DNA from: Nisaea sp.
GTDB taxonomy: Bacteria; Pseudomonadota; Alphaproteobacteria; Thalassobaculales; Thalassobaculaceae
Assembly: GCF_017640745.1 (NCBI RefSeq)
Contig: NZ_JAEPQA010000017.1
Span: forward strand, 1 to 64,000
Length of the DNA stretch: 64,000 nucleotides
Direction of reading: 5' to 3'
Shown in pieces: positions 1 through 11,343 of the stretch. Positions within the stretch are counted from its first letter, which is position 1. Each line of letters opens with the position of its first letter. Made by a program: the position numbers and the translations under genes. The notes below the pieces were generated by a model. The model was not told the origin of the DNA and did not search any database. It was given only the letters and a program-made list of their open reading frames with translations.

Positions 1-3000
1 CGCAAGGCGCTCGGCATAGACCTCCCCGCAAACGCCGTCTTCGCTCACCCCACAGCCAGAGACCTCGCTAAACATGTAAGAGAGGCGAAGAGGGCGGACG
101 AAAAGCCGATCGTGAAGGTGGAGCGGGAGACCGTGCTGCCGTCGCTCGGGCAGGAACAGCTCTGGTTCCTCTCCAGCCTCGAAGGCTCCAACGCCTACAA
201 CGTCCCGGACGGTTTCGTCATCGACGGGCCGCTCGATCTGGCGGCGCTTTCCGGCGCGGTCAGCGACATCGTCGCCCGCCACGAGGCGTTGCGGACCGTG
301 CTCGTCGAGGAAGATGGCCGGCTGATCGCGAAGGTGCAGCCGCCTGCGCCGGTCGATGTCCCGCTGGAAACCCTGGAAAGCAGCGATGAGGCGGCGATCC
401 GGGCCTGGTTCGAGCGAAAGGGGCTCGAGAGTTTCGATCTTGGCCGGGACATCCCCGTCCGTGCCTCCGTCGCGGCGCTGCCCGACGGGCGGCATCTGCT
501 GGCGCTTGTGATGCATCACAGTGCGACCGACGGCGGTTCTGCCCCGGTGGTCTATCGCGATCTCACCATGGCGTATCACGCCCGCTGCCGCGGCCGGGCA
601 CTCGCCCTGCCGCCGCTCTCCATCGAATATTTCGACTGGGCGGCCTGGCAGCGGGAGCGCATGGCCTCGCCGGAGACGGCGGAGAATGTCGAGAAGGTCG
701 CGCGGCGGCTCGCCAGGGCGCCGCAGACCCTCGATCTACCGGAGGATTTCCAGCGCGCCGATCCGCAGGGCTTCGAAGGAGCCATGCTGCATCTGCCCGT
801 GCCCGGAAAGCTCGCCCGGGCCCTGCGCGGCAAGGCGCGGGACAAGCAGGCGACGCTCTTCATGCTTCTGCTCGCCGGTCTCGGCGTCACGCTGCAGAGA
901 CTTTCGGGCGAGAGCGACATCGTCGTCGGCGCCCCGGCCTCCGGACGGGACCGCGGAGAGGTTCAGGACCTTGTCGGCTATTTCGTCAACACGGTGCCGC
1001 TGCGTCTGCGGTTCGAGGATGCCGGCTCGCTCGACGACGCGGTCGAGATCGCGCGGCGCGAGGTTCTGGAAGGATTCACCTATCAGGATCTGCCGATGGA
1101 CCGGGTGGTGCAGGCGCTCGGCCCGGACCGGGCAGCGGGACGAACACCGCTCTTCCGGGTCATGCTGGTGCTGCAGCCGGCCGACCGCATGGCGCTCGCG
1201 CTCGACGGTGCGACGGTGACGCCGATGCATATCGACGCGGTCAGCGCGCGTTACGACCTGACCTTCGCCTTCGACGATCTCGGCGACGGACTCGGCCTCG
1301 TCGTGCACTACGCCTCCGACCTGTTCAGCGACGCGAGCGCCCGCCGTTTCGCCCGATATTACGAGAAGGTGCTTTCCGATCTCGTCGCCGAACCGGAAAC
1401 GGATCTGGCGGCGGTCTCCCTCTTCGCGCCGGGCTCGCCGGAGCGGTCGGCGGAAATCGCGGGGGCGGAGATCGTCGATGCGCGCGGCGCGCCGGAGGGC
1501 ACGGTGGTCTCGCGGTTCGCGGAAATGGCGGCGGCGCACGAATCGCTGCCGGCGCTCGAAGGCCAGGACGGTGCGTCTCTGACCTATGCCGAGCTGGACC
1601 GCCTGACGGACGAACTGGCCGCCGGTCTTGCGGCGAGGGGCGTCGGGCGAGGGACGCCGGTCGGTGTCAGCATGGCGCGCGGACCCAAACAGATCGCGCT
1701 CTTCCTCGCGGTGCTGAAAGCGGGCGGTGCCTATGTCCCGCTCGACCCGGAACAGCCCGGAGCGCGGCTTGCCGAAATGGCGGCGGATGCCGGTCTCGCG
1801 TTCGTGGTGACGGATGGCGGGACGGCATGGCTGCCCGCCGGAGTGGAGGCGGTCGATTGCAATGCGCTCAAGGTTCCGGGCGGCAAGGTGACGTGCCCCG
1901 CGACCCTGGGTGCGGACGCCGCCTATATCATGTTCACCAGCGGCTCGACCGGACGTCCGAAAGGCATCCGGGTGCCGCACCGTGCGATCCTTCGGCTCGC
2001 GGTTGAGCCGGGCTTTGCGAAGTTCGGTCCCGGCAAGCGTGTCGCGCAGATTGCGACCACGGCCTTCGATGCCGCGACCTACGAGATCTGGTGCGCCCTG
2101 TTGAACGGCGCGACCACTGTCGTCGTGGGACGTGAGGCGACCTACGATCCGGATGCGCTCGCGGCGGCATTCGGCACGGCACGGCCGCATTCGATGTTCC
2201 TCACGACGGCGGTCTTCAATCGTGCAGCCGCAGCCGAAGCGGATGTGTTTGCCGGGATCGAGGAGATCCTGGTCGGCGGCGAACGGGTGGATCCGGATGC
2301 AATGCGCACGGCGCTGGATCGCTGGCCGGGGCTCCGGATTTCCAACGTCTACGGTCCGACCGAGACGACCACTTTCGCGAGCCATTACCCAGTCGATCAG
2401 ATCGCGGCGGGGGCAGGCAACGTGCCGATCGGTGGGCCGATCCGGGGCACGGCGCTCTATGTGCTCGATGCCAATCTGGAGCCTGTGCCGCGCGGTGTCG
2501 CCGGCGAGCTCTATATCGGTGGCGCCGGGCTCGCGGACGGTTATGTCGGACGGCCCGGGCAGACGGCGGAAGCTTTCCTCGCAGACCCGTATGCAGACGA
2601 GCCCGGCGCCCGCATGTACCGGACGGGCGACCTCGTCCGGCGAAGGGCGGACGGCGCGGTCGAGTATCTCGGCCGTATCGACCGGCAGATCAAGCTGCGC
2701 GGCTTCCGCATTGAGCCGGGCGAGATCGAGGCGGTGCTGCGCGAGGTTTCCGGCGCCGATCAGGTCGTTGTGGATGTGCGCGAAAGCGCCGGCGACCGTG
2801 CGCTCTACGGCTGGGCAGTCGCGCCGGAGGGCACGGATACGCGACGCTGGCGCGATGCTCTGGCCGAACGGTTGCCGGGCTGGATGGTGCCGCGGCGGAT
2901 CGCATTGCTCGACGCGCTGCCGCTCACGCCGAACGGCAAGCTCGACCGGACGGCTCTTGCGCTGCCCGAGGCAGCGGCTAGAGCGGAGGATGCCGGACCG

Positions 3001-3324
3001 GTGGCATATGCCACGGACACCGAGCGGGAGCTTGCCGCACTCTGGAGCGAACTTCTGGGTGGGGGGAGCTTCCGGCCCGATGACGGTTTCTTCAATGTGG
3101 GCGGCCATTCGCTGCTCGGCGTCCGCCTCGTTGCGGGGATCCGCGAGCGCTTCGGCGTCGCGCTGCCGCTACGCACGATCTTCGAGCAGCCCGGCCTCGG
3201 GGCCATGGCACGGGCGGTGGATGCGCTGCGACCGGCGGAGGGCGATGCCGCGGCCACGGCGGGTGACGGTCCGATCACGCGCCGGGCGCGGCGGTCCGGC
3301 AGGAAAGGCATGGAGCTGACATGA
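1..3324 (+). CDS. Nonribosomal peptide synthetase, 5'-truncated: (T)-C-A-T
   Basis: The frame is open to the left edge. The first ~30 codons read as the C-terminal half of a carrier (T) domain, so the GTG at 112 is an internal codon and the gene starts outside the window. A complete module follows. The C domain has an HHxxxDG motif (HHSATDG, cat at 514). The A domain (about 1570-2980) has core motifs [24 protein letters not shown] and NGKLDR. The T domain has GGHSL with the phosphopantetheine Ser near 3109. There is no E or TE domain, so the chain passes to the next protein. Hand alignment to GrsA gives a specificity code near D-A-Y-L-L-G-V-T-F, which looks aliphatic (similar to Val-type codes); this call is weak. 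It overlaps the next synthetase by 4 nt (ATGA), so the two are translationally coupled. Confidence 0.95.
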   Translation, partial: RKALGIDLPANAVFAHPTARDLAKHVREAKRADEKPIVKVERETVLPSLGQEQLWFLSSLEGSNAYNVPDGFVIDGPLDLAALSGAVSDIVARHEALRTVLVEEDGRLIAKVQPPAPVDVPLETLESSDEAAIRAWFERKGLESFDLGRDIPVRASVAALPDGRHLLALVMHHSATDGGSAPVVYRDLTMAYHARCRGRALALPPLSIEYFDWAAWQRERMASPETAENVEKVARRLARAPQTLDLPEDFQRADPQGFEGAMLHLPVPGKLARALRGKARDKQATLFMLLLAGLGVTLQRLSGESDIVVGAPASGRDRGEVQDLVGYFVNTVPLRLRFEDAGSLDDAVEIARREVLEGFTYQDLPMDRVVQALGPDRAAGRTPLFRVMLVLQPADRMALALDGATVTPMHIDAVSARYDLTFAFDDLGDGLGLVVHYASDLFSDASARRFARYYEKVLSDLVAEPETDLAAVSLFAPGSPERSAEIAGAEIVDARGAPEGTVVSRFAEMAAAHESLPALEGQDGASLTYAELDRLTDELAAGLAARGVGRGTPVGVSMARGPKQIALFLAVLKAGGAYVPLDPEQPGARLAEMAADAGLAFVVTDGGTAWLPAGVEAVDCNALKVPGGKVTCPATLGADAAYIMFTSGSTGRPKGIRVPHRAILRLAVEPGFAKFGPGKRVAQIATTAFDAATYEIWCALLNGATTVVVGREATYDPDALAAAFGTARPHSMFLTTAVFNRAAAAEADVFAGIEEILVGGERVDPDAMRTALDRWPGLRISNVYGPTETTTFASHYPVDQIAAGAGNVPIGGPIRGTALYVLDANLEPVPRGVAGELYIGGAGLADGYVGRPGQTAEAFLADPYADEPGARMYRTGDLVRRRADGAVEYLGRIDRQIKLRGFRIEPGEIEAVLREVSGADQVVVDVRESAGDRALYGWAVAPEGTDTRRWRDALAERLPGWMVPRRIALLDALPLTPNGKLDRTALALPEAAARAEDAGPVAYATDTERELAALWSELLGGGSFRPDDGFFNVGGHSLLGVRLVAGIRERFGVALPLRTIFEQPGLGAMARAVDALRPAEGDAAATAGDGPITRRARRSGRKGMELT

Positions 3325-6300
3325 GCCCCGACGGTCTTGGCGACAGGCTGGATGTCGTCCTCGAACCCGATCTGCCGCTCTCGACGATGCAACTCGGTAT
3401 CCTCGCCGAGCAATGGATGGCGCCCGGGAGCACGCGCTACAACGTGCCCGTCGCCTTTCGCGTCCGCGGCCGGGCGGATCTTGGCGCGCTGCGCGCGGCG
3501 CTTGTCTGGCTGGCGGAGCGGCACGAGGTCCTGCGCACGGTCTACCGCGACAGTCCGGACGGGCCCGTGCAGGCGATCGCCGAGGAAGCACCGGACCTTC
3601 TGACGGTCGCGTCCGTCGAAACGCCGGAAGCGCTCGGGACGGCCGCGCGGCGCGAAGCGGGACATGTCTTCAACCTGAAATCCGAGCTCCCGCTGCATGC
3701 GGCCTATATTTCAGCCGGGCCGGACGACGGCGCTCTGGTGCTTGTTTTTCATCACATCGCCGTCGACGGCTGGTCGCTGCGCCTGTTGCTGGAAGAGCTG
3801 GCGGCCGCCTACCGTGCTTTCCTCGAAGGAGACGCGCCGGAGCTGCCGGAGCCGGATCTGCAATACGCCGATTGGGGCGCCTGGCAGCAGGAAAAGCTCG
3901 CGCGGCCCGAGGCGGAGGCTCTGCGCCGGGCCGCCATCGACCGGCTTGCAGCCATCGAGGAGGATCTCGGCCTGCCGCCGCGTCCGGCCCTGCGGAACGA
4001 GGCGGATAACGGCGCCGAAATGCTGCCTTTCGAGCTGGACGGCGCGACCGTCGGCCGGGCGGAGCAAACGGCACGGCGCCTCGGGGTCAGCCTTTATGCC
4101 CTGCTCGCCGGGGCCTACGGCCTCGTGATCGGGCGTCTCTGCGACAGGGACCGGCTCGCCCTCGGCATGCCGGTGGCTCTGCGGGACCGGAGCGAGGTGC
4201 ATGGCACGGCGGGCTGCTTCGTCAATACCGTGGCCTTCACGGTCGATCTCGAACGGTCGCTGACGCGGGACCGTTTTCTTGGGCGGTTGCGCGATGCGGT
4301 GGTCGATGCCCTCGACGCGCGGGAGATTCCGTTCGAGCAGATCATGCGCGGCCTCGCCGAAAAGCGCGGCGATACGGCGCCGGCGGTGCGCTGTTTCTTC
4401 AATTTCGACGATGCCGGGATCGCGCCTCCGGACCTGCCGGGAGTGGCGCTGGAGATCCTCGAGTGCGACCGGGGCACAGCCAAGTTCGACCTGATGATGT
4501 CCATGGTGCGGAGCGGTGACGGCATCCGCGCCGGGTTCGATCATGCGCTCGGTGTGTTACCGCCCGAGGTCGCGCGCTCGGTGCCGGACCGGTTCCATCG
4601 GGCGCTGGACTGGCTCTGCGCGGCGGGGAATCCTGCGCTCTCTGAGTTCTCACTGCTTGAGACCGGCGAAAGCCATCGGGTCGAGACGCTTGGAACGGGC
4701 GACGTGCGGGCTGTTCCGGACGATACGCTCGACGGCGGGGTCCTTGCTGCCGCGGAACGCGATCCGGACGGCATCGCGGTCACCGCGCCGGACGGCCGCC
4801 TGACGTTCGGTGAACTGGTCACTGCGGCCGAAACATTCGCCGGGCAGCTCGCTTCCGCAGGCACCGGGCACGGCGACCGGGTCCTCGTCATACTGCCGCG
4901 CGGGCTGGCCCTGCCGGTGGCGATGCTCGGCGCGCTCAGGGCCGGGGCGGCCTATGTCCCCGTCGATCCGGGAGTCCCGGAGCAAAGGTTGAAGGACGTC
5001 GTCGCGGACGCGGAGCCCTCGGCGCTGATCTGCGCGGCGGGTGCCTCCGTGGAAGTCGCTGACACAGTTGCCTTGTTCGAGGCGGACGGAACCGGCTTCC
5101 GGCATGTGCGCGGCGGCGGCACGGCGGCAGCGCGGATTGCGGCGCGCCCGGACGATCTCGCCTACATGATCTACACCTCCGGCTCCACGGGACGGCCGAA
5201 GGGCGTGATGGTCCCCCATCGCGGAGTGATGAACTATCTTGGCTGGGCGCGCGACGCCTACACCATCGACGAGGGTGACGGCACCGCGGTGCTGACCGCG
5301 ACCGCGTTCGACGCGACCGTGCTGTCCTTCTGGCTGCCGCTCGTCGCGGGCAAGCCGGTGCATCTGCTGCCCGAGGAAGGCGCCGTCGAGGAACTGGCCG
5401 AACGGCTCGCCGTCGGGGCCGGTTACGGCTTCGTCAAGATGACACCCGCGCATCTCGACCTGCTGGCGGAGCTGAAGTCGGTCGCGGCGCAGAAGACAGG
5501 CGCGCGGATGTTCGTGATCGGCGGCGAGGCGCTGGCCGTCGCCTCGACCGCACCCTGGCGCCGCGGCGCGCCTGATATCCGGCTGATGAACGAATACGGT
5601 CCGACCGAGACCGTGGTCGGCTGCACCTGGCATGAGGCGGATGCCTCCGGCGGCGCGTCGGAGCCGATCGGCAAGGCGATCTGGAACACGAGGCTCTATG
5701 TTCTCGACCGCAATCTCGATCCGCTGCCGGCGGGTGTGACGGGCGAGCTCTATGTCGGCGGCGCGGGCGTCTCCTGGGGCTACTGGCGGCGGCCGGGTCT
5801 GACGGCGGAGCGCTTTCTCGCCGATCCCTTCGCTGCGGAGCCGGGCGCGCGGATGTACCGGACCGGCGATCTCGTGCGCTGGCGCGCCGACGGCACGCTC
5901 GAGTATCTCGGCCGGGCGGACGAGCAGGTGAAGGTCCGCGGCTTCCGGATCGAGCCTGGCGAGATCGAGGCGGGACTTCGTTCCATCGACGGTGTTCAGA
6001 ACGCGGCGGTGATCGCGGCCGGCGAGGGCAGCGACAAGCGGCTGGTCGCCTTCGTGACCGGAGAGGCCGATCCCGAAAAGTGCCGGGCGCGGCTCGCGGC
6101 CCTTTTGCCCGCGCACATGGTGCCGGACCAGATCCAGAAGCACCTCGCGCTGCCATTGACCGGGAGCGGAAAGATCGACCGGCGGCAACTCGCGGCGCTC
6201 GCGGCGGAACCGTCGTCTGTGCCCGCCGTAGCCGAAGCGGCGACGGGAGCCGATCCCGAAAAATGCGCGGCGCTGGTCGAACTCTGGCGGACCGTGCTGA

Positions 6301-9300
6301 AGAACGATGCGGCGGACGCGGGGACCGATTTCTTCAAGTCCGGCGGCACCTCGCTTGCGGCGATCCGTTTGATCGCGCGGCTGAAGCGGAACTTCGGGGT
6401 AGAGCCGAGTTTTGCGGACCTTGCTTCTGCGCCGACCCCGGCGGCGCTGGCTGCCCGTCTCTTCGGTGGGGACGGGGCAACCGAACCGGCGCTTCTGCCG
6501 GAGGTGCTGGAGATCGTGCGGACGGTCCTGAAACAGCCGGATCTGGGTCCCGACGCGGATTTCTTCAAGTCCGGCGGCACCTCGCTCGCGGCGATCCGCA
6601 TTGTCGCCCGTCTGAAACGCGCGCTCGGCCGCGAGGTCGCGAGCGACGTGGTGCATCGGGGATTGACGCCTACGGGCATCGCCGCGCTGCTCGATAAGAT
6701 GGAAACGGCGGCGACTGATAGCGGTCCGGCGCGGACGTTGGCCGAGGGCGAGACGCCCGTTGCATCCCCCGGTGAAGCCCAACTCTGGCTCGAACACGCG
6801 CTTGGCGCCGATGCGAGCGCCTATGTCATGCAGGCGGCGATCCGTGTTGCTCTGAACGACCCTGAAACGGAAATCGCGGCGGCTTTTGCCGCCCTTGCCA
6901 ACCGGCATCCGGTCTTGCGCACGTCTTATCCGGGCGGTGTCGATGGTGCGTCAGTCACGATTGCCGACACACCGAAGCCCGCGATCAGGTGTCTTCGTGG
7001 AGGCGAGGATCTCGACGCTTCCGTCAAGGCATCGGCGCGCGCCGATGCGGAAGGCCGCTTTGCCATCGAGAATGGCGAAACCGCACGGCTCACCTATGTC
7101 GGGGACGGTGCCGGAAGCGGCGTGCTGGTCCTCTCCCTGCACCATATCGTCTCCGACGGAACGACCCTCGGTGTGTTGCTGAGAGATCTGACCGCGCTGC
7201 TGAAAGGCGGTACGCTGCCATCGGCGCCGCAGGCCGACTACCGGGCCTACGCGAAATGGCGCGGCGATCAGGTCTGCGCGACGGAGGCGGCCGAGACGGA
7301 GTTCTGGAAAGCGAAGCTGACCGATGCGCCGGGTCCGCTCGATCTGCCGGCAGATCGGGCGCGTCGGCCTGGGCACCGGTCTCGGGGCGCTTCGGTGCTG
7401 CTGCGGATAGATCCGGAGCTTGCGCGCCGTGCCGAGACACTGGCGCGGGAGCAGGGCGGGACCTTGCAGGGCCTGCTGGTCTCCGCTTATGCGCTGTTCC
7501 TGCACCGCCTGACCGGAGCGGAGGATCTGGTGCTCGGCATTCCGGTCAGTAACCGTCCTGACGGGTTCGAGGATGTCGCGGGGCTCTTTCTCAACACCCT
7601 GCCGCTGCGCCTGACCATGGACGGCACCGAGAGCGGTGCCGGACTGCTCGGCCGTGTCCGCGAGGGCATGACGGAACTGCTGAGCCATGCCGGACTGCCG
7701 CTGGCCCGGATCGTCGAAGCGGTCAATCCGGAGCGCCTTTCCGGGCGCACGCCGTTGCTGCAGACCGTGCTGGACTGGCGCGAGGCGGCGACCGGCGACG
7801 CTTTGGGGACGGATCTGGTCCCGCTGCCGGTGGCGACGGCGCCGTTCGATCTCGCCGTCAGTCTCTCCCGAGATGCAAAAGGGGGGATTGCCGGCGGCTT
7901 CATCTATGACGGTGCCCTGCTGGACGAGGCCACGGTCGCGGCCTGGACCCGATCTTTCGCGACGCTTTTCGAGGGCCTGGTCGGAGCCCTCGGACAATTC
8001 GTCGGAGCGCTTTCGGCCGTGGCCGACGAGGATCTTCCGCGCTCCGTGTTGCAGGGTCCCGAATCAAGGGAGCTTCCAGGTCTGGATGTGCTCTTGGCGC
8101 GGAGCCTGGCGGAACATGCGGATCGGCCGGCGCTCGATTTCGATGGCGCCGTGCTCACCTATGCCGACCTCGAAGGACGGGCACGCGCCGTGTCGCCGGT
8201 TTCCGGTCCGGTCGCTATGGTGGCGACCGGCGATCCTGTCGAGCGCGTGGTCGAAGCGCTCGCCGCGCTGCTGTCGGGCAAGGTCCTGGCGCTGATTGAT
8301 CCTGCGCTGCCGGAAGCGCGCAGGGAACAGATGCGCAGGACGCTCGCCGAGGTGTCCGAGGGAACGGACGGCGCCTATGCCCAGTTCACCAGTGGCTCGA
8401 CCGGCACGCCCAAGGCGGCGCTGCTCGGGCGTGCCGGGCTCGCCAACCTGATCCGAACCATCGGCAGCGATCTCGAAATCCGGCCGGGCAGCCGGGTGCT
8501 GCAGCTGGCGGCTCCGGCCTTCGACGCCTGGGTCTGGGAAGTCTTCACGACGCTCGGCGCGGGCGGCACGCTGGTTCTTGCGGACCGCGAGGCGCTGCAG
8601 GCGGGCGCGCCGCTGGCTGCAACCCTGGAGGAGCGCCGCGTCAGCCATGTCACGATCACGCCGTCGGCCCTGGCGGCGCTCGGCGAGCACGACTTCCCGG
8701 ATCTGCGGACGGTGGTCGCTGCGGGTGAGCCGCTGCCGTCCGATCTTGCGGATCTCTGGGCGCCGGGGCGTCGTCTACTGAACGCCTACGGGCCCTGCGA
8801 GACCACGGTCTGCGCGACGCACGGGCTCTGCACGGCCGGGACGTCGTCCGATATCGGTACGCCGATCGCGGGGATGTCCGTCACGGTAACCGACCGCTAC
8901 GGGCAGCCAGCCATTCCGGGCGCGGTCGGCGAGATCGTGATCGGCGGGATTGGCGTCGGGCTGGGTTATCTCGGCAATGACGACGCGACTGCGGAGAGGT
9001 TCTTTGACGGGCCGGACGGTGCGCGGATGTATCGGACCGGGGACATGGCGCGGGTCACGGGCTCCGGGCGGCTCCAGTTCGTCGGGCGGGAAGACCGGCA
9101 GGTAAAGGTCCGCGGCGTGCGCATCGAGCTCGACGAGATCGAGCATGCGCTGCGCCATGTTGCCGGCGTCGCGCAGGCGGCGGTGAAGGCAGTTTCGGGC
9201 GCGGACGGGCGACCGGCGCTAGCCGCATGGGTGACCGGGCCGGCCGAGAATGCTGCGGGCGAGGTTCGCAGGGCGCTCGGGGAAAAGCTTCCCGAGACCA

Positions 9301-10313
9301 TGCTGCCGGCTTTCCTCAATGTCCTCGAAGCGATGCCGATGACCGTCACGGGCAAGGTCGACCGGACCGCGCTGATGTTGCCGGAAAGCGCCAAGGCAGA
9401 TGAGGATGAGGCGCCGCGCTCTGAAGCCGAAGCGGAGATTCTCGATATTTTCCGAGAGGTGCTCTCGCTTGGGAAGCGCCCGGGACGGAACCGGAACTTC
9501 TTCACCCTTGGCGGCCACTCGCTCCTTGCTGTTCGTCTGGCGGCGAGGTTGGGCGAGACGTTTGGATGCAAACTGCCGCTGCCGCGGGTCTTCGCCAATC
9601 CGACCGCTGCAGGCCTTGCCGTACTGGTGTTGGGACAACAGGAGGAACGCGGTCCGTGCCTGCTCCGCACCTTGCGGGACGGTGCGGAGCCGGCGGCCTA
9701 TCTTGTTCACCCGGTCGACGGATCCGGCGCTGTCTATCAGAAGCTTGCCGATGTCTGGGCCGGGGAGCGCCGTATCGTCGCCCTGGAGCAGGGTGCCGGT
9801 TTCGAGACCCTCGCGGCACAGGCAGAGGTCTATGCGGACGTCGTTATGGAAGCGGCGGATGAGGCTGCACCCATCCTGCTCGCGGGCTGGTCGCTCGGCG
9901 CGGTTATCGCTGCCGCTGTTTCGGCGCAGTTGCGCAAAGCGGGTAGGGATGTGAGGCTGGTGCTTCTGGATGCCGCCGCACCGTCAGCCGGCGATGCCGA
10001 AATCGATGCGGCGGAGATCGAAGCCGCGGCGGCGGAAGCCGGCGCCGACGCGGAGATCGCGGCCCGCGCGCGGGACAATGTCCGCATCGCGGCGGAGCAT
10101 CGCTTCGCGCCGGTGAGCGGACCGGCCGCGGTCATAAAAGCACGCGGCACCGAACGTCCCGGAGCGGACGACGGGCTGGGTTGGGCGGCGGTATTCGAGC
10201 GCGTGACCGCTAAAGAGGCTGCAGGGACACATCAGACATTGCTGCGCGAGGGAGATCTCGCGGGGCTGACGAAGCTGATCGAATTGCTTTGGCACGAGCA
10301 AGGGGAGCGATAG
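3321..10313 (+). CDS. Nonribosomal peptide synthetase C-A-T-T-C-A-T-TE (terminal subunit)
   Basis: The protein has 2330 residues and two modules plus a release domain. C1 carries HHIAVDG at 144-150. A2 spans about 470-960, with [17 protein letters not shown] and GSGKIDR. Two carrier domains follow in tandem, each with FFKSGGTSL (Ser1011 and Ser1088). C2 has HHIVSDG at 1274-1280. A3 spans about 1600-2020 and is compact: the stretch between the A2 and A3 core motifs is about 40 residues shorter than in A2. A further T domain has Ser2067. The type I thioesterase has GWSLG (Ser2191), Asp2217 and His2304. Hand-read codes are about D-A-L-K-V-G-E-V-G for A2 (Asn/Asp-like) and D-A-W-T-V-A-A-V-C for A3 (Phe/aromatic, close to GrsA). 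It should therefore add an Asn/Asp-type and a Phe-type residue and then hydrolyse or cyclise the product. There is no epimerisation domain. Confidence 0.95.
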   Translation: MSPDGLGDRLDVVLEPDLPLSTMQLGILAEQWMAPGSTRYNVPVAFRVRGRADLGALRAALVWLAERHEVLRTVYRDSPDGPVQAIAEEAPDLLTVASVETPEALGTAARREAGHVFNLKSELPLHAAYISAGPDDGALVLVFHHIAVDGWSLRLLLEELAAAYRAFLEGDAPELPEPDLQYADWGAWQQEKLARPEAEALRRAAIDRLAAIEEDLGLPPRPALRNEADNGAEMLPFELDGATVGRAEQTARRLGVSLYALLAGAYGLVIGRLCDRDRLALGMPVALRDRSEVHGTAGCFVNTVAFTVDLERSLTRDRFLGRLRDAVVDALDAREIPFEQIMRGLAEKRGDTAPAVRCFFNFDDAGIAPPDLPGVALEILECDRGTAKFDLMMSMVRSGDGIRAGFDHALGVLPPEVARSVPDRFHRALDWLCAAGNPALSEFSLLETGESHRVETLGTGDVRAVPDDTLDGGVLAAAERDPDGIAVTAPDGRLTFGELVTAAETFAGQLASAGTGHGDRVLVILPRGLALPVAMLGALRAGAAYVPVDPGVPEQRLKDVVADAEPSALICAAGASVEVADTVALFEADGTGFRHVRGGGTAAARIAARPDDLAYMIYTSGSTGRPKGVMVPHRGVMNYLGWARDAYTIDEGDGTAVLTATAFDATVLSFWLPLVAGKPVHLLPEEGAVEELAERLAVGAGYGFVKMTPAHLDLLAELKSVAAQKTGARMFVIGGEALAVASTAPWRRGAPDIRLMNEYGPTETVVGCTWHEADASGGASEPIGKAIWNTRLYVLDRNLDPLPAGVTGELYVGGAGVSWGYWRRPGLTAERFLADPFAAEPGARMYRTGDLVRWRADGTLEYLGRADEQVKVRGFRIEPGEIEAGLRSIDGVQNAAVIAAGEGSDKRLVAFVTGEADPEKCRARLAALLPAHMVPDQIQKHLALPLTGSGKIDRRQLAALAAEPSSVPAVAEAATGADPEKCAALVELWRTVLKNDAADAGTDFFKSGGTSLAAIRLIARLKRNFGVEPSFADLASAPTPAALAARLFGGDGATEPALLPEVLEIVRTVLKQPDLGPDADFFKSGGTSLAAIRIVARLKRALGREVASDVVHRGLTPTGIAALLDKMETAATDSGPARTLAEGETPVASPGEAQLWLEHALGADASAYVMQAAIRVALNDPETEIAAAFAALANRHPVLRTSYPGGVDGASVTIADTPKPAIRCLRGGEDLDASVKASARADAEGRFAIENGETARLTYVGDGAGSGVLVLSLHHIVSDGTTLGVLLRDLTALLKGGTLPSAPQADYRAYAKWRGDQVCATEAAETEFWKAKLTDAPGPLDLPADRARRPGHRSRGASVLLRIDPELARRAETLAREQGGTLQGLLVSAYALFLHRLTGAEDLVLGIPVSNRPDGFEDVAGLFLNTLPLRLTMDGTESGAGLLGRVREGMTELLSHAGLPLARIVEAVNPERLSGRTPLLQTVLDWREAATGDALGTDLVPLPVATAPFDLAVSLSRDAKGGIAGGFIYDGALLDEATVAAWTRSFATLFEGLVGALGQFVGALSAVADEDLPRSVLQGPESRELPGLDVLLARSLAEHADRPALDFDGAVLTYADLEGRARAVSPVSGPVAMVATGDPVERVVEALAALLSGKVLALIDPALPEARREQMRRTLAEVSEGTDGAYAQFTSGSTGTPKAALLGRAGLANLIRTIGSDLEIRPGSRVLQLAAPAFDAWVWEVFTTLGAGGTLVLADREALQAGAPLAATLEERRVSHVTITPSALAALGEHDFPDLRTVVAAGEPLPSDLADLWAPGRRLLNAYGPCETTVCATHGLCTAGTSSDIGTPIAGMSVTVTDRYGQPAIPGAVGEIVIGGIGVGLGYLGNDDATAERFFDGPDGARMYRTGDMARVTGSGRLQFVGREDRQVKVRGVRIELDEIEHALRHVAGVAQAAVKAVSGADGRPALAAWVTGPAENAAGEVRRALGEKLPETMLPAFLNVLEAMPMTVTGKVDRTALMLPESAKADEDEAPRSEAEAEILDIFREVLSLGKRPGRNRNFFTLGGHSLLAVRLAARLGETFGCKLPLPRVFANPTAAGLAVLVLGQQEERGPCLLRTLRDGAEPAAYLVHPVDGSGAVYQKLADVWAGERRIVALEQGAGFETLAAQAEVYADVVMEAADEAAPILLAGWSLGAVIAAAVSAQLRKAGRDVRLVLLDAAAPSAGDAEIDAAEIEAAAAEAGADAEIAARARDNVRIAAEHRFAPVSGPAAVIKARGTERPGADDGLGWAAVFERVTAKEAAGTHQTLLREGDLAGLTKLIELLWHEQGER
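6327..6598 (+). repeat. 41-bp near-identical direct repeat at the tandem carrier domains
   Basis: Positions 6327-6367 and 6558-6598 match at 40 of 41 bases (one synonymous t/c change). Each encodes the [14 protein letters not shown] carrier motif. The flanking sequences of the two T domains differ clearly, so this is an older domain duplication with a conserved or gene-converted core, not an assembly duplication. Confidence 0.85.
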
Positions 10314-10315
10314 GG

Positions 10316-11311
10316 ATGGCAACGGTAGACGGAACCGTACGGCAATTGTTCGCGGGCGAGGATTTCGCTGTCATCGTCGAGGCGGACGGCACGAGCGACA
10401 ATGCGGCGTCCTGGGTCTCGGCCAATATCGCGGGCATCGAGGACCTGGCGAAGACTCATCCGGTCGTCGTGCTTCGCGGCATCGGCCTGTCCGACGAGAA
10501 AGGCTTTCCGCCGGTGCGCGACCTGTTGGTCGGCCGGCCGGCGAACTATGTCTATCGCTCGACCCCGCGCACCGAAGTGCTCGAGGGCGTGCTGACGGCG
10601 ACGGAATATCCGGCGAGCGAAGAGATCCTGATGCATTGTGAAAACGCCTATCAGCGCGACTGGCCGCTGCGTCTGGTCTTCTGCTGCATCAAGCCGGCGG
10701 AGACGGGCGGGCAGACGCCGGTCGCCGACGTGCGCAAGGTGACGCGGGATATCGGAGACGAGATCCTCGACGAGGTCGAGCGCCGGGGCATCCGCTATAT
10801 CCGGAACTATCACGAGGGCTTCGATCTCGACTGGAAGACGGTGTTCCAGACCGAGGACAGAGGCGAGGTCGAAAGCTTCTGCCGGGCGAACGATATTGAT
10901 TTCGAATGGACGCCGGACGGCCATCTGAAGACGGCGCAGACCTGTCAGGGCACCGCGCGCCATCCGGTCACCGGCGAGCGGCTCTGGTTCAACCAGGCGC
11001 ATCTCTTCCATGCCTCCGCGCTCGGCGAGGACGTACTGGAGGATCTGGTCGATATTTTCGGCGAGGACGGGCTGCCGCGCGATGCGCGCTACGGCGACGG
11101 CACGCCAATCCCGGGCGAGGTGCTGGAGAAAGTCCGCGCGGCCTTCCAGAAAGAGGCCCGGCAGTTCGACTGGCAGGCGGGCGACGTCATGCTGGTCGAC
11201 AATATGCTGGCCTCGCATGCCCGCCGGCCCTTCACCGGTTCGCGCCGGGTGCTGGTCAGCATGGGCCGGATGCATTCCGAAATTGAGCAGGTCGCGGGCG
11301 CGGCTGAATAG
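10316..11311 (+). CDS. TauD/SyrP-like Fe(II)/2-oxoglutarate-dependent hydroxylase
   Basis: The protein has 331 residues. The ATG at 10316 lies 2 nt after the NRPS stop and behind a purine-rich site (aggggag, 10301-10307). The frame also opens at a TTG at 10289 inside the NRPS gene, which I reject. The TauD/TfdA fold is recognised from MHCENAYQ, giving His107-x-Glu109, and a distal His301 followed by Arg residues in the 2-oxoglutarate-binding segment. HxE instead of HxD is typical of clavaminate-synthase/AsnO/SyrP-type amino acid beta-hydroxylases. Its position directly behind the NRPS suggests it hydroxylates an amino acid, free or carrier-bound. The Asn/Asp-like A2 unit is the natural candidate, which would give a beta-hydroxy-Asn/Asp residue. 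The substrate is inferred. Confidence 0.85.
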   Translation: MATVDGTVRQLFAGEDFAVIVEADGTSDNAASWVSANIAGIEDLAKTHPVVVLRGIGLSDEKGFPPVRDLLVGRPANYVYRSTPRTEVLEGVLTATEYPASEEILMHCENAYQRDWPLRLVFCCIKPAETGGQTPVADVRKVTRDIGDEILDEVERRGIRYIRNYHEGFDLDWKTVFQTEDRGEVESFCRANDIDFEWTPDGHLKTAQTCQGTARHPVTGERLWFNQAHLFHASALGEDVLEDLVDIFGEDGLPRDARYGDGTPIPGEVLEKVRAAFQKEARQFDWQAGDVMLVDNMLASHARRPFTGSRRVLVSMGRMHSEIEQVAGAAE

Positions 11312-11343
11312 ACCGCGAGAAGTAAGAGGCTGGGAGGCCGTCC

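Noticed and set aside
736-3108. A 790-codon open frame on the minus strand inside the NRPS gene
   Set aside because: It is antisense to conserved C and A domain motifs, and its translation is Arg/His/Asp-rich with no family. This is a typical high-GC shadow.
6327-6598. Tandem carrier domains as an assembly artefact
   Set aside because: Only the 41-bp core is near-identical. The flanking parts of each T domain differ in sequence, so it is not a duplicated read segment.
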